DNA from: Ardenticatenaceae bacterium
GTDB taxonomy: Bacteria > Chloroflexota > Anaerolineae > Promineifilales > Promineifilaceae
DNA length: 50,200 nt
Direction of reading: 5' to 3'
NCBI GenBank assembly: GCA_011525915.1
Contig: WYBM01000067.1
Coordinates: 1 to 50,200, forward strand
Shown here: one piece after another, positions 7,055 to 17,372 of the stretch
Layout of the letters: each line of letters starts with the position of its first letter
Numbering within the stretch: the first letter of the stretch is position 1
Program-made: the position numbers and the translations under genes
Notes under the pieces: generated by a model
Told to the model about the DNA's origin: nothing
Database searches by the model: none
Seen by the model: only the letters and a program-made list of their open reading frames with translations

Positions 7055-10000
7055 ATGTCAATATATCAAGTCTTGTCGCGCACTATCGTCAAACTTGCAA
7101 AACAAAAAGCTCTCGTGTTGTTTTTCAGCTTAATGCCAGCCTTAGTGCTTTTAGGCAGTCTGTTTGTTTTTGTCTACAGTGTTCAAGCTGAAGCGAAAGG
7201 TGGCTTAAGTCACTCCATTACAAAACCTCTTCCATTACTAGAACACGCCTTCGGTCTGACTCTCAGTAAATTCCCAGCAATAAGTTCACAAATGCGTGAA
7301 ACATTTATGTTGCAATCGGGCAACGAGATAGGGGTTAGCGGGACGCTGAAACGAGTGAGTCTCAGTTCAGCTGGCGTTGAAGGTAATGATGACAGCTTCC
7401 ATACAGTGCTATCGGGTGACGGCCGTTATACTGTCTTTACGTCTGAGGCAACAAATCTTGTGGCCGGAGATTCAAACGGTCTGAGAGATGCTTTTGTGTA
7501 TGATCGAGAAACCGGGCAAACGAGGCGGTTGGCATGCTCTTCCGAAGGAAGTCTACCCACTACAGAAAACGACGGGCATATTGCTATCTCGCGCGATGGC
7601 ACTGTCATCGCTTGTACTAACGCTGGCGAAGAAGAAGGCGAAATTATTGTCTATAGAAATTTCAACAGTAGCAGCGAGACATCTGAGGTTGCCGTATCAG
7701 CCTCTAATTCTATTTTCGATCTCAGCATTTCTGCCGATGGCCGTTATATTGCTTTTACTTCGACTGCTTCGGACCTAGTTCCGAACGATACCAATGGTTA
7801 TCAAGATGCATTTGTCTACGATTCGCAAAACGAAGACATCACGCGGATTAGTATGGGGTTAAATGATCAAGAAGCAAATCACGTTACCCATGACACGGCG
7901 ATTTCAGATGATGGTCAATTTATTGCTTTTGCGTCGAATGCTTCCAATTTGGTGTCTAACGATACGAATAATACAAGTGATATTTTCCTTTACTCGCAGC
8001 AAGCTGAGACGATCGAACGGATTAGCGTAGGTTCAAGTGGAGGTCAATTGGCTGGGAATTCAACCGGACCATCTTTGTCGGCTGATGGCTCGGTCGCAGT
8101 CTTCGAGACGAGTCACTATTTTAATCTTGACCTTTTTATTGACCTCGTTGTGTGGCGCCAAGGTGAAGGAACCGAAGGAATTTTGGTAGCGTCTCACCCC
8201 TTTCCAAATAACCTTGGTGTGGCGTTTCGATCAGTTTTATCAGGAGACGGCCGTTTTATTATATTTCACTCGAACGATGAAACCCTGGCATCTGGAGATA
8301 ATAATGGCTATACAGATGTTTACCTCTATGACCGAGAAACCGATGAAATGCGGATCATAAGCACTTCAGAAAACAGTGTACAAGGCAATGACGACAGTCT
8401 TGGCAGACCAACCATTTCTTATGACGGCTCTTTTGTTGCTTATTCTTCAGCAGCATCTAATTTAGTAGCAGATGATACAAACAATGCACGGGACGTCTTT
8501 TTGTTGGATCGTCGTGGCTACTTGACGATTTATCCCGGTCAGGATTGGAATGTGGAATGTCCCTTCTGTAGTGTGGCTGACACCCAACAATTCGTCAATG
8601 GCATCAACCCCCGCACCGGCAACTTTGTACACGGCGACGCCTTCCTGAAAACCCCTGTGGCTGGCGACAGCCTGGCTTTTAGCTACATGTATATCTCCGA
8701 AGCCCGAGACTTGTACACGACGACAATGGGCTATGGCTGGGGACACTACTATGAGATGTCACTGGATTTCGACAGCACGGCTCTGACCCATACCGTTGTC
8801 ATGAGAGCTCCTGGCGGCTCGCGTTTCCCCTACTATGGCAACGGTGACGGCACTTATCAACGATATCCCGGCGTTACTGCCGCTTTAATCCGCACCGAGG
8901 GTGCTAATCCCGAAGACACCACCTACGAAGTTACAACTTACAACCAGTTCAAAGCCACCTTTGACTATCAGGGGCGGCTGATTGAACGTGAGGATCCCAA
9001 TGGCAACGCCGTTTCCTTTACTTATGCCGACTTTAATGGCACAGAACGCCTCTACCGTGCGAGCCAGGGCAGCCGTTATCTAGAGTTTGATTATTACCCT
9101 ACCGGCGGCCGTCTGCACACCGTCACCGACAATGCCAATCGTACCGTGACCCTTAGTTACCAGGGTGATGACCTGCATACCGTCACCGACCCCGGTAATG
9201 CTGTCATCACCTATGAATATGACGTAGGCGATAATCTCTTAACAGAGATCGTAGACGGCACGGGGGTCACGGTCAAGCAAATCTTCTACGACAATCAAGA
9301 CCGGGCCTACCGGATACAAGATGGTGAGGGCAACATCCTGGTAGACGCCAATTTTGGTAGTGGTAGCACACTCAGTTCTTCCTCCAGTGAAGACCTCTCG
9401 GCCGTTACGGTTGTCACCGCCACCGGTACGGTGATGACCTTTACCTACGGTGTGCGGGGCACACTGATAGATGTTGTCTATGCCTGTGACGATAGCACCC
9501 CTGGTTGCCAGAGCAATACCGGCGTCAGCTACGATTACAACTTTAAGCAGAGCGCGGTGCAAGACGCTAACGGCAATCCTCCAACAGAATTACGCTGGAA
9601 CGACAGCGGCAGCAACCTGGAATACAAGCAGGATACCTTAGGTCATGAAACGTTCATGACCTATGATACCTTCAATAACTTGACGCAAACGATAGACGCC
9701 CGGCTTAATCCCACGACTTACACTTACAAATACACCGACCCGAATGATCCCAACTGGCCCTATCTGCCTACTTTCCGCAGCGGTGTGACGGATACGCTTG
9801 GGAACACGACCGTGTATACCCCCACCATCGCCGGTGAGACCGGACCTATCGATGGCTTACCCTACGAAGAACGAGACGCTAACGGCGCCGTCACCCGTTA
9901 CGGTTACAACGCCTACGGCCAGATTACACAGACCGTGCGGGCGCTGGGCACGCCGGACGCCATCACCACCACTTACGGCTATGATGCCATCGGCCGCCTC

Positions 10001-13000
10001 ATCACCACCACCCAGACCTCGGCGCTGGAAAGCCAGACAGCGGTTAACGCGTATAACGCCAACAACCGCCTGATAGCCACCATTGCCAACTGGCAAGACC
10101 TGCCTCATTGGACGGACTGCACCTTTGACCCTGGCCCCCGCGATGAGAACGTCTGTACCCTTTACCGCTATGACGATGCCGGTCGCACTATCTCCACCAC
10201 CAACGCTTTGGGGCAAACAAATCTCACTTTCTACAACGATGCCGGCCAAGTGGTCACCAGCGTCGTCAACTACGATGGCCTCACTACCTTCGCTTCGCTT
10301 TGCACGGATTTCACCAATCCCGACCCGGAATACAACCTCTGCTCTCTCAGCGGCTACGATCAGTACGGCCGTGTTGTCACCACCACCGACAGCCTCGGCC
10401 GCCAGACGGTGACGGTGTATGACGCCCTGGGCCGTAGCGCCGGCACCATTGTCAACAGCGTCAACGTGACCACCCTGGCCGGCTGCGTCTTCCCCCCATC
10501 CCAGCCTGACCGGGACTTGTGCACTCTGTACCAATATGACAACGTGGGCAACACGGTCATCGTCACCGATACGCTGGGCCGGATGACTTATACGGAGTAT
10601 GATGCCCTCAACCGAGTGAGCGCCAGTATCAATAACTGGGATGGCGGCAGTTATCCACCGGATATGGATGCAGAATGTACCGGCTTGCCGCGAGAGCGGG
10701 ACTTTAACATCTGTACCTGGCACACCTATGATGAAATGGGCAATACCATCTTTGTCACCAATACCCTGACGCAGACCACCCGCACTTTCTACGACGAACT
10801 CAACCGGGTCGTGGCCACTGTGGCCAACTGGCAGCCGGGCTTCAACGATCCCAGCCAATGCAATCTTTCATCAGATAACACCGATGATAAAAACGTCTGC
10901 ACCGTGTATGGCTATGACGCCGCCGGCAACCAGATCACAACCACCAATGCCCTCAGCCAGACGACCCTGACCGTCTATGATGCCGCCAACCGGCCGTTCC
11001 TCACCGTACAGAATTGGGATGGCACAGCGATAACAGCCGCCAACTGGCCACAAACCTGTGACTTTCCTCCGGCTGTAGCTGACGTAAATGTCTGTGCTGT
11101 TACCTTCTACGATAGCCTGGGGCGGCGCAGCGCCAGCCAGGATGCGCTGGGTAACGTCACCGCCTATGACTATGATGGCCTGGGCCGGGTGATCACCACC
11201 ACCCAGACCCTGACACAGCCCAACAACATCGCCATTCCCATCACCCGCGTCGTCAGCTACAACGCTCTGGGCAACCAGCTCAGCGTCACCGACGCCAACG
11301 GGCACAGCACCACGTATGAATACGACAGCCTCAACCGGCTGGTGCAAACGATAACGGCGGAAGGCATCACCAGCACGCAGGCGTACAACGCCGCCGGCTG
11401 GGTCATCACCCGCACCAACGGCCTGGGGTACGAAACCGTCACCGGCTACGATTTGCTGGGTCGCCGCCTGACGATGACCAACCCCTTAAGCCACCTCACC
11501 ACCTATACGTATGACGCCCTGGGCAACCAGGTACAGATGGTGGATGCTGAGGGGGTTACTACCACCTATGCAAATGATGGCCTCAACCGGTTGACGGCCG
11601 TCATCGAAAATGATGTGCCGGGCAATCATCCCGCCTCGGAAACAGATGTGCAGACGCAATACGTCTACGATGCCCTGGGCAACCGGGTGGTCATCACCAA
11701 CGCCCTCGGTTTCACCAGCACCACCACCCTTTACGATGGCCTCAACCGGCCGGTGGTGGTGGCGGATGCCCTGGGCAACCAAATGGAAACGGCCTACAAT
11801 GCCCTGGGGCTGCGCGCCGTCATCACCGACGCCAACGACGCCCGTACCGAATACAGCTATGATGGTCTCAACCGGGTGTCCGTCGTCACCTACTTGACCG
11901 ATGGCGAATTGGTGACCACCACTTATGATGCCCTGGGTCACCGGCTGGCGATGACCGACAGCGTGGGCGTAACCACCTACGCCTATGACAATCTGTATCG
12001 CCTGCTCACCGTCACCAACCCCTTCAACGAGGTGGTGGGCTACCGCTATGACCGGGCGGGCAACCGCACCCACCTCATTTACCCCGACGGCCGTACCGTC
12101 ACCTACACCTACGACCTGGACAACCGCCTCGTCCAGGTGGCGGATTGGGATGGCGGTTTTACGAGCTACGGCTATGACGCTGCCGGTCGCCTGCTCACCA
12201 CCACCCTGCCCAACGGTGTGGCCACTGTCTACACCTACGATACTGCCAACCGGCTGACCGAATTGACCCATACCGACACCAGCGATGGCTTGCTGCTGGC
12301 CCGGTACGAGTATGGTTACGATAACCTGGGTAACCGCACGGCCGTGACGGAGACGATGCGCCTGCCGCAGAGTGCGGGCCAGGCGTGGCTGCCGGCCGGG
12401 GTGGCCGGCGGTGAAGAGGCGCCGCTGACGGCCGAGGCAGCCGTGGCCGCCATTCAACCGGAAGAGATAACGTTGGATAAAGACCATATGGCGCGTCCCT
12501 CACAGGAGCAACCGCCACCGCCAGAGCCACGGCCGCAACCACCCCGGTCGTTGACGACCCAACCGGCCACGTCGTTGGGCCTGGATGCCGTGACGCCGCC
12601 CTTTGACCCGGTCGACATCGCCGAGCGTGCCCGCAACCGGGTGCAGACCGGGCCAGATGGCCGTGCTTTCCTCATCCGGCCGGCCCACACCGCGCACTTT
12701 GCTGAAGAAGGAGCCTTAACCTTCGTGCCAATGGTGTCCGAGACTGTCGGCCTCAGCCTGACCCTGAATCCGGAGACACCGCTCACCGTTTCCGTGGCCC
12801 TGGCCGGCGTCCGTGTGGGGACGCATGAGTTGTCTATCGCGCCCGTGCCCGGTCAGCGTGAGGTCACCGACAACGTGGTGCGCCTGCCCCGTGGGCCGCG
12901 CCTGGTGGAGGAATTTATCGCCGGTGATGGCGGCATTGAACAGCGCTGGCAGGTGGAGAATATCCCCAATGGCTGGTCAGGCGACCTGGTGCTGGCCGTG

Positions 13001-16000
13001 GAAGCGACCACTGCCTTCTCCGTGAGTGTGGACGATGAAGGCTTTGTCTTCGCTGCCCCTACCCTGGAAGGAGAAAGCGTGCCCGTCGTTCGCTACGGTC
13101 GTGCCCTGGCCATTGACGCCAGCGGCGCCGAGCAATGGGCACAATTAAGCATGACAGAACTAACGCCTGCCCCCGACGGCCGTCACCGCTACCTTCTGCA
13201 AATGTCCATCCCCGCCGCCTGGCTGGCAGCGGCCCAATACCCGCTGCTCATCGACCCCTTGCTGAGCAACCTGGTGCGCCTGGAGCAAAGCGCCCCGGCC
13301 AGTGCCCAGCAGAAAGTGGAAGTCGCTTATAACTCTGACCAGGATGAATTCTTGCTCGCGTGGGAAGATTACCGCAACGGCAATTGGGACATCTACGCTC
13401 AGCGCGTGAACGGCGATGGCGCCCTGTTGGGTGAAAACTTCATCATCACCAACGCTACCTACCGTCAAAGCGACGCCCGTCTTGCCTACGGCAATGGCAT
13501 CTACCTGGTGGCCTGGCGCCACTTCCCCAGCGCCTCGACCAACTACTATGATGTCTACGCCACCATTATCTCCGGCACCGGCCAAATCCTGACCAACAGC
13601 ATCCCCATTGCCACCGACAGTGGTTACTGGGACAGGGAATCCCCCACCGACGTGGTCTTCAACAGCACCTCTGGGGAATTTCTGGTGCTTTGGCAGGATA
13701 GAACCACAACTTATTGGGATGCCTGGGGGCGGCACGTGGCTTCTAATGGCAATCTGGGGAGCCCCATCCAGATTACCTCCCAAGCCAGCTGGCACGAGGA
13801 AAATGCCGCTCTTGCTTATAACCCAGATGATGATGAATACCTGATAGTGTGGCGGCGACATGCCGGGGGTAGTGTGCAAGTGTTAGAAGGGCAACGCCTG
13901 GATGGAGATGGCACGCTGCTCGGTTCCGTCATCGACATCGGTGATGGTAGTGGCTTTGAGCAGAATCCAGATATTATCTACCTGGCAGCGGCTGATCGCT
14001 ATGTGGTGGTCTGGAATGATACCCGCAACAGTGGCAGTAGTAGCTATGATATCTATGGCCAGTTAGTGAATGCAGATGGCAGCCTGGACGGCAGCAATTT
14101 TGTCGTCAGCGCGGCCGCGGTTGAGGAACGACTGCCGCGGCTGGCGGTAGACGCCAACACCGGTGGCGCCCTGGTCGTCTGGCGGCAGAGTAGTGGCGGC
14201 AGTACTAGCCACGATCTCTACGGCCGTCTTCTGGATAGCAATGGCGATGTAGCCGGAAACAGCTTTATCATTCAGGCTGTAAGCGCAGTCCAGGAGGCTC
14301 CTGTGCTGGCGCAGAATGGCGCCAGTGATTTCCTTGTTGCCTGGCAGGATGAACGCCATGGCAACCTTGACATCTTTACCCGGATGCGGCTGGCCGACGG
14401 CAGTTGGGGCGGGGCGGGCATGGCCCATCCCGCCCCCGGCGACCAGGAAAAGCCGCAAGTGGCCTATAACCCCGATGACGACGAATACCTGGTGGTGTGG
14501 CAGGATTACCGCAGCGGCGCCGATTGGGACATCTATGGCCAGTTGGTGGCCGGCGATGGCTCGCTGGTGGGCCAGAACATCGCTATTGATACCACGGGCA
14601 CCAAGCACCAGATACGGCCCTACGTCGCCTATGGCACCGAGGAGTACCTGGTGGCCTGGCAGCATTACACGGACAACAATAATACCACCCACGACGTCTA
14701 CGGCCGTGTCATTTCCCGCACCGGCAGCTTTGTCACCAGCGCCTTTGTCATCGCCAACAGCACCGATGGCGGCGGCAGGGCCGTCCTGGATGTGCCCAAT
14801 GATGTGGTTTACAACAGCGGCAGTGACCAGTTCCTGGTGCTGTGGCAGGTGGAGGCCAGCACGGGTAATTGGAATATCTCCGGCCGGCACGTCTCCCCCA
14901 CCGGCGCCACCGGCTCTGTTATCTCCATTGCTGCCGCCGCCGGCTCAGAGCAAGATGCCGCCGGCGCTTACAACCCCGATGACGACCAATACCTGGTGGT
15001 GTGGGATACGCCTTCGGGGCAGTTTGATGCCCTCTACGGCCGTCGCCTCACCGGTGGCGGTACGGTCACGACCACCGATGCCATTGCCATTTCCACTCAG
15101 GCGGACATGGCCTCCGTTGCCGACCTGGTGTACCTGGCTGGCACAGAGCAGTACTACGCCGTCTGGATGAAGGGCAACTTTGGTTTTCAGAATGGCGACG
15201 TGCAAGGGCGGGCCATCACCCCCGATGGCAGCACCGGCAGCACAGTAACGCTGGCGGCCACCAGCCGCGATGAGCGCCAACCCCGGCTGGCGGTGGACAG
15301 CAGCGGCGCCTTGCTGGTGTGGCAGAAGAGCAATGTCAGCAGCGGCTACGACCTGTATGGCCAGGCGCTGGATGCCAGTGGCTTGCCTGATGGCGATACC
15401 TTCACCATCCAGGAAACGGCCGGGGACCAGCAGAATCCGGCTGTGGCTTACGGCAGCAACCTGCGTTACCAACTCGCCTGGCAGGATGACCGTGAAGGCG
15501 AATGGGACCTCTACACCACTTCCCTCGACCGCAGTTACCAGTTTGTCACCATCCAGTACGACTATGACCCCCTCTACCGGCTGACATCTGCTACTTACAG
15601 CGGTGACATTCTGGGTACCTATGGCTACGAGCATGATGCCTTAGGCAACCGCACGGTCTATACAGCGACCATTACCAGTACCATCGTCACCACCTATAGC
15701 TATAACGCCGCCAACCAGTTGGTAACCGCCAAAGCCGACAACAGCCCCGATACCTGGTATTATGTCTTTGATGGCAACGGCAACCAGGTGCGGCAGGTGC
15801 CCAATGGCCTCACCCCGGCCAATGGCGAAACCCGCTACACCTTCGACCAGCGTAACCGGCTGGTCCAGGCGGAAACCCATGATGGCAGCAATTACCAGTT
15901 GCAGGCCGAAGCCGTGTATGATGGGCAAAACAACCGGGTGCAGACGATTAGTCACCTCACCGGCAGTCCGGTGGTCGTTACCTACACGGTGGATATCCAG

Positions 16001-17350
16001 AATCGGAGCGTACCGCTGGTGATTGACTACGAGACGGGGAATGATACCTTGTTACTCTACGGGCTATTTGGCGTGGGCGAATACCTGGATGCCTGGCAAT
16101 ACTACCTGGGTGATGCCCAGGCCAGTGTACGCCAGCTCACAGACAGCAACGGGGATGTGACGCTGGGGCGTACCTATGACGCCTTTGGTCTGCTCCTGCA
16201 ACAAACCGGGAGTGAAGCGCCTGTCTTTGGCTTTGCCGGGGCACAGGCCGGTGTTGGTGGCCTGCTGTACATCAACGGCCGGTACTTTGATCCGGCCACC
16301 GGCCGTTTCCTCTCGCCAGACAACAGCCGCTTTGACCCTATGCGGCCAGGCACACTCAATGGGTACCTCGCCTCATTATTGCTGGCCAATCCTGGCGCCA
16401 TGCTGTTTCCTCCCTTCCTCATCCTCAGTTGGCGTAAAAGGAAAATTAAGGGTGGTCACTACATGCTGTTATTGCTGGCAGGGATTGGCCTGGGTCTGAC
16501 GCTGAGCGCTTGTGGTCAAGATGGTGGTGGCACCTCCACACCACCATCGACACCACCCATACAGCCCCCAACGACGCCTCCCCCATCTAACACGCCACCG
16601 CCTCCATCCAACACACCACCACCAACGAGTACACTGCCACCGCCTCCATCCAACACACCACCGCCCATTCCTACAGTAACAGATACACCCTGCCCACCCA
16701 CGATAACGCCAACAGTAGGACCTCCCCCCCAGCCACCAGGTATTAAGCGAGAAACCTGGGATGCTTATGTTGATCTTTGGTATTTGCTTAGGCAAGAGAA
16801 TTCCCCTTATTTAATGCCGGATGGCAAATTGGATGATCAATACCTTGTAGCAACACTGATAAAAATAGAAATAGAGAGCGCACTAAGAGAAATAACCTCT
16901 TACAGGGCTGCACTAGAAGCTATATCCTACCACTACCATAATTTTGGTTGTGAAGGCGAGTGCAAATCACTACAACAACAATTGGAGTGGATGGACAGTA
17001 TGCAAAACTGGTGGGATAGAAGAGGAAGATCCTTGCCTGTCATTTCCGATGACTGTTATTGCTGGGATGATGCAGCCTTAGCAATAAATGGCTATCAGGA
17101 TAGTCAACCAGCTCAATCATACTGGTGGGGTAACCCATTACGCGGTTTTGAGTTAGCCGAATACATTAGGGAGAACTACCCTTCATCTAGTTATCAACCT
17201 TATTCGCTCATGGTTGATAATAACAAATTTATTGTTGGGTTTAGAGGCACAGAAGAAAGTGGGGTTTTAGACTTTGTTGTTGTAACCAAACAGCAAAACG
17301 ATGACTGTTATAGTAAAACCCCAAATTGTATGGGGTTCTCATTACCCTAA
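7055..17350 (+). CDS. Giant secreted RHS/YD-repeat polymorphic protein, 3,431 residues
   Basis: RHS proteins form a beta-shell that encloses a variable C-terminal effector used in contact-dependent competition or surface functions. I chose the ATG at 7055 (GGAGGAGG just upstream) over 7037. Residues about 20-45 are a signal/anchor helix. Residues about 100-490 are TolB/PD40-like propeller repeats (SGDGRY, DGSFVAY). From about 500, RHS YD repeats run to about 1770. A Pro/Glu-rich linker, a beta domain and 14 propeller blades (about 2088-2825) interrupt them; YD repeats then resume. The RHS core follows (GFAGAQAGVGGLLYINGRYF, about 3062-3090). After it come a hydrophobic hairpin with an internal lipobox (LSAC, about 3150), a long Pro/Thr linker and a final domain of about 200 residues that I do not recognise. 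The ends look more AT-rich than the middle. A lipoprotein gene follows 22 bases later. Confidence 0.9.
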   Translation: MSIYQVLSRTIVKLAKQKALVLFFSLMPALVLLGSLFVFVYSVQAEAKGGLSHSITKPLPLLEHAFGLTLSKFPAISSQMRETFMLQSGNEIGVSGTLKRVSLSSAGVEGNDDSFHTVLSGDGRYTVFTSEATNLVAGDSNGLRDAFVYDRETGQTRRLACSSEGSLPTTENDGHIAISRDGTVIACTNAGEEEGEIIVYRNFNSSSETSEVAVSASNSIFDLSISADGRYIAFTSTASDLVPNDTNGYQDAFVYDSQNEDITRISMGLNDQEANHVTHDTAISDDGQFIAFASNASNLVSNDTNNTSDIFLYSQQAETIERISVGSSGGQLAGNSTGPSLSADGSVAVFETSHYFNLDLFIDLVVWRQGEGTEGILVASHPFPNNLGVAFRSVLSGDGRFIIFHSNDETLASGDNNGYTDVYLYDRETDEMRIISTSENSVQGNDDSLGRPTISYDGSFVAYSSAASNLVADDTNNARDVFLLDRRGYLTIYPGQDWNVECPFCSVADTQQFVNGINPRTGNFVHGDAFLKTPVAGDSLAFSYMYISEARDLYTTTMGYGWGHYYEMSLDFDSTALTHTVVMRAPGGSRFPYYGNGDGTYQRYPGVTAALIRTEGANPEDTTYEVTTYNQFKATFDYQGRLIEREDPNGNAVSFTYADFNGTERLYRASQGSRYLEFDYYPTGGRLHTVTDNANRTVTLSYQGDDLHTVTDPGNAVITYEYDVGDNLLTEIVDGTGVTVKQIFYDNQDRAYRIQDGEGNILVDANFGSGSTLSSSSSEDLSAVTVVTATGTVMTFTYGVRGTLIDVVYACDDSTPGCQSNTGVSYDYNFKQSAVQDANGNPPTELRWNDSGSNLEYKQDTLGHETFMTYDTFNNLTQTIDARLNPTTYTYKYTDPNDPNWPYLPTFRSGVTDTLGNTTVYTPTIAGETGPIDGLPYEERDANGAVTRYGYNAYGQITQTVRALGTPDAITTTYGYDAIGRLITTTQTSALESQTAVNAYNANNRLIATIANWQDLPHWTDCTFDPGPRDENVCTLYRYDDAGRTISTTNALGQTNLTFYNDAGQVVTSVVNYDGLTTFASLCTDFTNPDPEYNLCSLSGYDQYGRVVTTTDSLGRQTVTVYDALGRSAGTIVNSVNVTTLAGCVFPPSQPDRDLCTLYQYDNVGNTVIVTDTLGRMTYTEYDALNRVSASINNWDGGSYPPDMDAECTGLPRERDFNICTWHTYDEMGNTIFVTNTLTQTTRTFYDELNRVVATVANWQPGFNDPSQCNLSSDNTDDKNVCTVYGYDAAGNQITTTNALSQTTLTVYDAANRPFLTVQNWDGTAITAANWPQTCDFPPAVADVNVCAVTFYDSLGRRSASQDALGNVTAYDYDGLGRVITTTQTLTQPNNIAIPITRVVSYNALGNQLSVTDANGHSTTYEYDSLNRLVQTITAEGITSTQAYNAAGWVITRTNGLGYETVTGYDLLGRRLTMTNPLSHLTTYTYDALGNQVQMVDAEGVTTTYANDGLNRLTAVIENDVPGNHPASETDVQTQYVYDALGNRVVITNALGFTSTTTLYDGLNRPVVVADALGNQMETAYNALGLRAVITDANDARTEYSYDGLNRVSVVTYLTDGELVTTTYDALGHRLAMTDSVGVTTYAYDNLYRLLTVTNPFNEVVGYRYDRAGNRTHLIYPDGRTVTYTYDLDNRLVQVADWDGGFTSYGYDAAGRLLTTTLPNGVATVYTYDTANRLTELTHTDTSDGLLLARYEYGYDNLGNRTAVTETMRLPQSAGQAWLPAGVAGGEEAPLTAEAAVAAIQPEEITLDKDHMARPSQEQPPPPEPRPQPPRSLTTQPATSLGLDAVTPPFDPVDIAERARNRVQTGPDGRAFLIRPAHTAHFAEEGALTFVPMVSETVGLSLTLNPETPLTVSVALAGVRVGTHELSIAPVPGQREVTDNVVRLPRGPRLVEEFIAGDGGIEQRWQVENIPNGWSGDLVLAVEATTAFSVSVDDEGFVFAAPTLEGESVPVVRYGRALAIDASGAEQWAQLSMTELTPAPDGRHRYLLQMSIPAAWLAAAQYPLLIDPLLSNLVRLEQSAPASAQQKVEVAYNSDQDEFLLAWEDYRNGNWDIYAQRVNGDGALLGENFIITNATYRQSDARLAYGNGIYLVAWRHFPSASTNYYDVYATIISGTGQILTNSIPIATDSGYWDRESPTDVVFNSTSGEFLVLWQDRTTTYWDAWGRHVASNGNLGSPIQITSQASWHEENAALAYNPDDDEYLIVWRRHAGGSVQVLEGQRLDGDGTLLGSVIDIGDGSGFEQNPDIIYLAAADRYVVVWNDTRNSGSSSYDIYGQLVNADGSLDGSNFVVSAAAVEERLPRLAVDANTGGALVVWRQSSGGSTSHDLYGRLLDSNGDVAGNSFIIQAVSAVQEAPVLAQNGASDFLVAWQDERHGNLDIFTRMRLADGSWGGAGMAHPAPGDQEKPQVAYNPDDDEYLVVWQDYRSGADWDIYGQLVAGDGSLVGQNIAIDTTGTKHQIRPYVAYGTEEYLVAWQHYTDNNNTTHDVYGRVISRTGSFVTSAFVIANSTDGGGRAVLDVPNDVVYNSGSDQFLVLWQVEASTGNWNISGRHVSPTGATGSVISIAAAAGSEQDAAGAYNPDDDQYLVVWDTPSGQFDALYGRRLTGGGTVTTTDAIAISTQADMASVADLVYLAGTEQYYAVWMKGNFGFQNGDVQGRAITPDGSTGSTVTLAATSRDERQPRLAVDSSGALLVWQKSNVSSGYDLYGQALDASGLPDGDTFTIQETAGDQQNPAVAYGSNLRYQLAWQDDREGEWDLYTTSLDRSYQFVTIQYDYDPLYRLTSATYSGDILGTYGYEHDALGNRTVYTATITSTIVTTYSYNAANQLVTAKADNSPDTWYYVFDGNGNQVRQVPNGLTPANGETRYTFDQRNRLVQAETHDGSNYQLQAEAVYDGQNNRVQTISHLTGSPVVVTYTVDIQNRSVPLVIDYETGNDTLLLYGLFGVGEYLDAWQYYLGDAQASVRQLTDSNGDVTLGRTYDAFGLLLQQTGSEAPVFGFAGAQAGVGGLLYINGRYFDPATGRFLSPDNSRFDPMRPGTLNGYLASLLLANPGAMLFPPFLILSWRKRKIKGGHYMLLLLAGIGLGLTLSACGQDGGGTSTPPSTPPIQPPTTPPPSNTPPPPSNTPPPTSTLPPPPSNTPPPIPTVTDTPCPPTITPTVGPPPQPPGIKRETWDAYVDLWYLLRQENSPYLMPDGKLDDQYLVATLIKIEIESALREITSYRAALEAISYHYHNFGCEGECKSLQQQLEWMDSMQNWWDRRGRSLPVISDDCYCWDDAALAINGYQDSQPAQSYWWGNPLRGFELAEYIRENYPSSSYQPYSLMVDNNKFIVGFRGTEESGVLDFVVVTKQQNDDCYSKTPNCMGFSLP
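10100..11110 (+). repeat. Long-period repeat with Cys pairs inside the RHS YD region
   Basis: Within the YD repeats there is a higher-order unit of roughly 60-70 residues, seen about six times. Each unit has a cysteine, then about 12-15 residues, then a second cysteine in a context such as ENVCTLYRYD, YNLCSLSGYD, RDLCTLYQYD, FNICTWHTYD, KNVCTVYGYD or VNVCAVTFYD, and two YD motifs after it. The paired cysteines may form disulphides outside the cytoplasm. Confidence 0.6.
13315..15535 (+). repeat. Tandemly duplicated seven-blade propeller inside the RHS gene
   Basis: Fourteen blade-like repeats of about 50 residues share the pattern YNPDDDEYLVVW...DIYGQLV. Blades 1-7 (about 13315-14400) correspond one by one with blades 8-14 (about 14450-15535). 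Blade 1 resembles 8 (NWDIYAQRV, DWDIYGQLV), blade 3 resembles 10 (EFLVLWQ, QFLVLWQ), blade 6 resembles 13 (LPRLAVDANTG, QPRLAVDSSG) and blade 7 resembles 14 (WQDERHG, WQDDREG). This is best read as duplication of a complete seven-blade module. Confidence 0.7.
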
Positions 17351-17372
17351 CTGGAACTTAAGGAGGTCCGTA

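Noticed and set aside
9857..10858. 333-codon minus-strand frame inside the RHS gene
   Set aside because: An antisense shadow of the repetitive YD-coding DNA; it has no start signal and follows the repeat period.
11486..12487. Second 333-codon minus-strand frame inside the RHS gene
   Set aside because: Same reason: repeat-driven antisense frame.
13160..15634. Long minus-strand frames across the propeller repeats
   Set aside because: Antisense shadows of repeats in a gene that is clearly coding on the plus strand.
16516..16701. Gly/Val-rich minus-strand frame resembling a glycine-rich protein
   Set aside because: It is the complement of the Pro/Thr linker of the RHS gene.
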